The notes under the pieces were generated by a model that did not search any database, was not told where the DNA came from, and was given only the letters and a program-made list of their open reading frames with translations. Source: Blakeslea trispora (lineage: Eukaryota > Mucoromycota > Mucoromycetes > Mucorales > Choanephoraceae). Taken from it: a DNA stretch of 64,000 nucleotides. Positions within the stretch are counted from its first letter, which is position 1. Every line of letters starts with the position of its first letter. Where the stretch lies: NCBI GenBank assembly GCA_025331445.1, contig JAIWNE010000028.1, positions 1 to 64,000 on the forward strand, written 5' to 3'. Positions 58,972 through 64,000 of the stretch are shown here, piece by piece. Made by a program: the position numbers and the translations under genes.

Positions 58972-61021
58972 ATGTCTGGAGAAGACGTGACTGTAAGCTT
59001 ATCTCGCCTTCAGTTAGCTAAGGCTATCAAGACACCCGATGCTGGTGAAGAGCAAGAACATTGGTCAAAAAGTGTTATCTTTCATCAAGCCCATATTGAT
59101 GATCAAATGCTATATTCTATCCAACATCCACAGCATGGCAATAGACGTACAAAACCTGGTCGACCCACCAAACAACCCATTAGATACCCACAAAATAACC
59201 AACGTTTGGTTGCACCACCCATGCACCGTGCTCGATCAGAAGAAGCCTATGTGAAGTCACCCATGCCTGTGCCATCCAACTCTTCTCAAAATAGATCGCT
59301 TCCTAAATCATCTGCTTTAAGTGCTCATAGCGCAGAGAATCGATCTTCTGTATCCATCAACAAATTAGGTATAATCATTTATGTAAGGGGGGATCAGGTC
59401 AATTCATGCTTATTTGTTTATTGTTTGGAATCATAGCCAATCATTCTAAGCAAGGTCGTCGTTATGCTCCCAGTGATGATGAAGAGGAAGAAGATGAGGA
59501 TGAGGAAGAAGAGGACGAAGAAGAAGAGGAAGAGACACCCAAGAAACCAATGGCTGCACCTATAGCAAGTCCATTGCCTCCACCTCTCTCAAGTCCATTA
59601 CCTCAAGCATCAAAGAAGCCTATGACTCGTGCCATTCAACCGAGTGACGATGAAGAAGAAGAAGAAGAAGAAGAAGAAGAAAGCGAAGAAGAGGAAAGTG
59701 AAGAGGAGGAGAAGGAAGATGTGGGTGGCGCTAAGAAGAAGAAGAATGTAGAAAAAGGTATGAAGAGAGCAATTGACACGTGGGTATGAAGAACTGCCGA
59801 CAACTAAATAAGGAAATGTTTCTTGATTTAGATTCAGAGGAAACAGGACAACTGTTTGCTCGCCGAATGTCTACTTTGAGACAGCTTGAACGTGGCAGCA
59901 GTCTTCATAAAAAGTCAAATTCAACAGGCAGCATGATGATGTTACCACCTGCCGACGCCTTTGTAGAGCCTACGACCAGTCTGATGGATTCTCATCAAGT
60001 CATGGAAACCGCTGCTCTGAATGCAGCCCCACCACCACCAGGCCAACCTGGTCCATTGGGCACCATTGACCAATGGCGAGTGACAGTCATGGAAGCAGAT
60101 GACATGAGTCAACCTACCAGTACACCTATCTCTACAGGTTCATCTCGCTCACCTACTGAGACTGCTGAAGATGAAGATGATGAGAGTTTAGTAGAAGAAC
60201 CTGTTGTACGTTCCATGAATGCCAGTTCCTCTAACCTCTCTACCATGCGTTCTCAACCCATGCCTTATAACCCAAGGGCCTCTACAATGGATTTAGAAAT
60301 GATGTACTATCAACAACAACAACAGCAACAACAAATGTATAATATGCAAATGCAACAAGCCATGCAATTACAGCAAGCACATCAAATGGCGCAGATTCAA
60401 CAATATCAGCAAGCTGCTATGCAAATGCAACAACAACAACAGCAGCAACAGATGTATGCCTATAACAACAGTACAACTAGCTTAAACAATAAGTCTAATA
60501 ATCGTAAGAGTGTATCTGCCATGGACTTGATGGTCCAATTAGAACAAGAAAAGGCTGCTACTCGTAAAAACCACAAGAAGAAGATGCCTGACCCATCCAA
60601 AGCTAATTTAAATGAAGGGCTCTTAAGTCATGTACCTAAACATGGTCAGCATAATATCAACTTTCAACAACAAGTACGCAAGATGCAACACAACATGCCT
60701 AGAGCCAGTATTAGTGATTATCATCTTCAGCAGCTACAACAACAACAACAACAACAAAAGACAAGACCTACCAGTAGTATGAATATCTATAATATGCAAC
60801 ATGCTAGTCAAAGTAGTATGCTCAAGATGCCTCGAAATGGTGATATGTCACCCATACCCACCATGAGCACTTCTACTCCCTTAAATCAACAACAGGCTTA
60901 TTATATACCTCAACAACAACCCATGTTGATGCCTCCTCAACAGATGCCCATGATGGATTCCAATCGATCCTCTCAATATCTGCCTAATTCAAAAAGACAA
61001 AGTACAATGAATAAATTTTAA
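58972..61021 (+). CDS. Large low-complexity protein with acidic and polyglutamine tracts
   Basis: Three exons (58972-59368, 59437-59747, 59813-61021) give 638 residues. I do not recognise the family. A Ser/Pro/Arg-rich N-terminus is followed by two acidic runs (Asp/Glu-rich, about 145-235) separated by a Pro/Ser linker. A conserved-looking segment MFLDLDSEETGQLFARRMSTL opens the last exon. The C-terminal half is Gln/Met-rich with several polyQ runs and a basic patch (KKKMPDPSKANLNEGLLSH). The second intron is placed as GTAGAA...AAATAAG (59748-59812) because it restores the frame; a donor at 59721 is an alternative. Probable disordered scaffold or regulator; function unknown. Confidence 0.6.
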
Positions 61022-61049
61022 TTTTTCTTTTCTTTATATAATTTTTGAA

Positions 61050-62082
61050 ATGTTGAGACGTACATTGACTACTTCGAGATCAGTCTGTCAAAGACTACCT
61101 AAACACTTGGCCTCTGAGGACAGCAAGAGTTTTCAGTTGGTCGCCTTTCCAGAACGCTCTGTTCTTTTACCGAGTCAAGTAGCCGATGCCAATCGACTGT
61201 TTGCTCGACCTGTCAAGTTCCTTCAAAGCATCTCTCGATCGGATCAAGCACCTCAGCTAGATAAGCCTGAAGTGAGCAAAGAAACATCTTGTCTTTTCTA
61301 TTTCGTCTTATTTGACCACGTCCTTTAGGTCGCCTTTGTTGGCAGAAGTAATGTTGGTGTAAGTACAAACAAGAATAAACAAACGAATAGGGTTAACTTT
61401 GTTCTTTAGAAATCAACCCTTATCAACAATTTGACGAATAACAGCAAGCTTGTCAAGACATCCAATAAGCCAGTAACAGTTTCTCTCCATGATGACATTA
61501 AGTTCCATCACTCAATATCTTGTTGATTAGGGACATACCAAACTATTGAATTTCTTTGATGTGGGAGGACAGGCAACATTGGTAGATATGCCAGGTTATG
61601 GCTTCAAATCAAAGGAAGAATGGGGAGAGCTGATTTTGGACTATTTAAGGACAAGACAACAGTAAATGAACCAATGCACACCCAAGATGTCTTTGTATCT
61701 AAACTAGTCTTTCTATAGATTGAAGCGATTGTTTGTCCTCGTAGATCCAACAGCTGGATTAAAAGATACAGATAGGCAATTAATGGACATGTTGGATCAA
61801 CAAGCACTCTCCTATCAAGTCATCTTAACAAAGCGAGATAAGCTCTCAAAAGAAGCCTTTGAAACATCCAGTCGAGCCATCGAACAGTACTTGGTGAAGC
61901 ATGCCATCTGTTGCTATCCAGAATTGCTTGTGACTGGTAAACGACGTACAAGTAAAATCAATGGTAATGATGATATTGCAAACGAAATGACTCGAGTCAA
62001 ATGGGCTGTTGTTCAAGCCACTGGTATCACTGTCAAACCTTCCCTTAAACAAGCAGGTGTGGTTTTCGACAGTCGAGCTTAA
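61050..62082 (+). CDS. EngB/YihA-type GTP-binding protein, probably mitochondrial
   Basis: Five exons (61050-61271, 61329-61358, 61410-61472, 61531-61661, 61719-62082) encode 269 residues. An Arg/Ser/Thr-rich N-terminus (MLRRTLTTSRSVCQRL) looks like a mitochondrial presequence. GTPase motifs: G1 AFVGRSNVGKST, G3 VDMPGYG, and TKRDKL as the NKxD-like G4. G1 is encoded across the 30-nt second exon and the start of the third. The Phe/Lys-rich KSKEEWGELILDYLRTR and RLFVLVDPTAGLK blocks are typical of the EngB branch. Bacterial relatives assist large-ribosomal-subunit assembly, so a role in mitoribosome biogenesis is likely. The start is only 28 bp after the stop of the preceding gene. Confidence 0.92.
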
Positions 62083-62102
62083 TGTTTTTTTTTTATTTGT
62101 GA

Positions 62103-63956
62103 TTACATTTTCCATTTAAAATCACCTCTCCTTTTCTCAGACTCTCTTATTTCAAACATAACCTGTACAGCAATAAATAAACAAACAAACGTTGTCAGCA
62201 GAAAGAGATATCCATTGACTGAATGTGCAATGTCCAATAACATGGCTTTCATCCCATCCAAGCCAAGGCAGAATCCAACGAGATTGGCTATCATCATCAT
62301 CAAGATATTGAATACACAGCCAATACCACATACAAATCGATAATACCAAGTATGACCATACTATTTGTTTGTTAAATAAAAGTAGAAACCTATTTTGTTT
62401 TTTCCTTTACCTTTTCAAAAGAAAACAATCGACTACCAACCATCTCTGGCAAAAGAAACAGACAGATCAACCATCCCCAAGCCAGCAAACGAAGTTCGAT
62501 ATCATGCCAAATGGCTACAAAGGTAAAGACAACCCATATACTGAATCCTAGATAGCTGGATCCACCTAAAGGGATATAGATATAGCGTACTGTCCATCGA
62601 TTGAAACTACGATGCCAGCTCTTCCAGAACCGTTGAGCAGAAAAGTTATTGCTCATACATCGAATCATGTTCTCTTCAGGCCAGATACCATCCAAGAGTG
62701 CCCATAGTCGAAAGAATCGCCAGGGAATCAACAACTTCATCCAGATGATCAGTAAATTAAAGTATCCAATCATGCTTAATTCAAATGGACTATCCTGATG
62801 CCATGCCTGTGCCTTGGAGATGGCCACTACATAGAGTGAATGAAGGACTGCTTCCATGACAAACACGGTAGCCAAGAGACGCATGGCATATTGAATGAGG
62901 TATTGTTTGGTGATACTTGAGCAAGGAAACTGTAGTTGAGACATGTGATTGTTGAAGGTGACAATAGGTCCACATAGATACAGAGGTGCATAAAAGATAT
63001 AGGAGAGAAAGGCAACATAGCTATAGATGGAAGGTCCAGAGGGTATATCAATGCGTTCTCGCATACTAGGCTCTTCCAATCCCACATAATGTCTTTGTGA
63101 TTTCAAGTACCAATAGGCATCCATATTATAGGACACTAATCGTAACATACTAAAGTTGAATAAGACATGCCATCGAGATAACAATCCAGTGTATTGATCC
63201 TTGGGATAACTAGATGAGTAATACACTGACCTATGGATGTATGTACACTTACCAAAGAAGCCAAACCGATCGATTCAAATGTATAGCCATGATACCGTTC
63301 ATTCAAGAACAAGATAGCCAAGTTAAATACCCAGGTCAGTAGAGGGTTTAGGGCACTATCACCGGTGCATTTGCCAATCCAATAGCTGATGGTCACAATC
63401 ACATAGATCTTGATGAATCCAGTACCGTGTAATCCAAGCAAGACAACGGTAGAACATGCCAGATTAAACCAGACCTGGGATGAGATTGTCTGGCTAGCAC
63501 ATTGACGGTAAAGGTATCGAGCACAAAGCCATAGACTGACTAATACCACTAAATGAGGCAGATGGTTACGGAATTGAGCATATTGCAGATCACTATTATC
63601 TACTTTTCGACCCCATAACCAACCCTCTGAAAGTAAGTTGCTATAGAGATAATAATTTGGATGAGCCTCTATAAAAAAAAAGGAGTATTCAACAAAAGAA
63701 GTTCAATGGATAGAAATACAAGGGCTTACGTTGACTTAGTTGAAAAGTGGCATATATCATATAGGGTACAACGATTGCTATGCACAGATAATAGAAATAA
63801 AACTCTAGGGCTTTGATTTCAGTGATAGTTTATTTTATTAGAAAAGAGTGTGGGGTTTTCACCTTTAGTTTTCCATCGTGGCAGGGTTTTATCTGATGTT
63901 TGAATGATGGATTCTGTAGGTAAACTGAGTACTTTTAACTCATGTTGATCTGTCAT
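62103..63956 (-). CDS. GUP1: GUP1-like membrane-bound O-acyltransferase (MBOAT)
   Basis: Five exons (63956-63863, 63810-63730, 63668-63253, 63199-62411, 62360-62103) encode 545 residues with ten or more membrane segments. FYFYYLCIAIVVPYM starts the first helix; RWHVLFNFSMLRLVSYNMDAYW is the GUP1 signature; the MBOAT active-site region reads FWKSWHRSFNRWTVRYIYIPLGG and the catalytic His is in FVAIWHDIELRLLAWG. Yeast Gup1 remodels GPI anchors by adding a long fatty acid at the ER. Exon 2 has two in-frame acceptors 6 nt apart (ending at 63811 or 63805). The CDS is complete; its start lies 44 bp from the window edge. Its stop is 20 bp from the stop of the convergent EngB-type gene. Confidence 0.94.
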
Positions 63957-64000
63957 CACCCTTTCTCTTGTTGTTGAATAAAAAAAAAAAAAGAGAGAGA

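Noticed and set aside
59758..59812. Apparent frameshift in the acidic/polyQ gene
   Set aside because: A 65-nt intron (59748-59812) with acceptable ends restores the frame, so no mutation is needed.

Overview
This 64-kb window is nuclear DNA of a filamentous fungus, most probably an early-diverging Mucoromycota (Mucorales-type). The pointers are AT-rich spacers full of homopolymer runs, genes cut by many 50-80 nt introns, Thr/Cys-typical fungal GATA factors with two fingers, a complete CUL3, dynactin and FHF trafficking set, complex I, and relics of LINE and DIRS-like retroelements. All exon structures given here were derived by reading splice sites and reading frame by hand; every multi-exon model listed closes in frame unless I say otherwise. 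I found no convincing tRNA, rRNA, CRISPR array or prokaryotic feature.

Layout. 1-2.1 kb: gene-poor DNA ending in a 5'-truncated LINE copy with target-site duplication. 2.4-3.6 kb: small membrane protein (TMEM42-like) and a secreted Kre9/Knh1-like domain protein. 3.65-10.2 kb: FHIP, the dynactin actin-related protein ARP1, and a Rab5-clade GTPase, three neighbours that act in early-endosome motility. 10.2-14.5 kb: gene-poor, minisatellites. 14.5-16.1 kb: an unusual PP4R3/SMEK-domain protein with an N-terminal membrane helix. 16.1-21.8 kb: gene-poor, with a duplicated GC-rich hairpin/G-quadruplex unit, a 73-bp duplication and satellites. 21.8-27.6 kb: two-finger GATA factor, eIF1, secreted PEBP, a second Rab5-like GTPase, RTA1-like membrane protein. 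27.7-34.0 kb: CUL3, SNAPC1-like, secreted subtilase. 34.3-40.2 kb: RecA-fold protein with a dead Walker A, PX-domain AGC kinase overlapping tail-to-tail with ERCC1/RAD10, and a second GATA factor that has the Cys-rich linker of iron regulators. 40.9-43.6 kb: pyruvate dehydrogenase E2 and complex I NDUFA7. 43.7-50.8 kb: a graveyard of degenerate genes (a family with a PD-(D/E)XK-like motif) and a DIRS-like reverse transcriptase relic. 50.9-52.0 kb: orphan low-complexity nuclear-looking protein. 54.1-56.4 kb: succinate dehydrogenase flavoprotein. 59.0-64.0 kb: acidic/polyQ protein, EngB-type GTPase and the MBOAT protein GUP1.

The themes that link genes are endosome traffic (FHIP, ARP1, two Rab5-clade GTPases, PX kinase), mitochondrial respiration (E2, NDUFA7, SDH1, EngB) and GATA-type regulation. 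The two GATA factors are clear paralogs 16 kb apart; only one keeps the four-cysteine iron-sensing linker, and its leader carries a match to the ATCWGATAA element bound by that regulator class. I did not find a wholly unknown multi-gene system; the strongest unusual items are the FHIP-ARP1-Rab5 neighbourhood, the membrane-anchored SMEK protein, the GATA pair, the E2 without a peripheral-subunit-binding domain and the duplicated hairpin/G4 unit.
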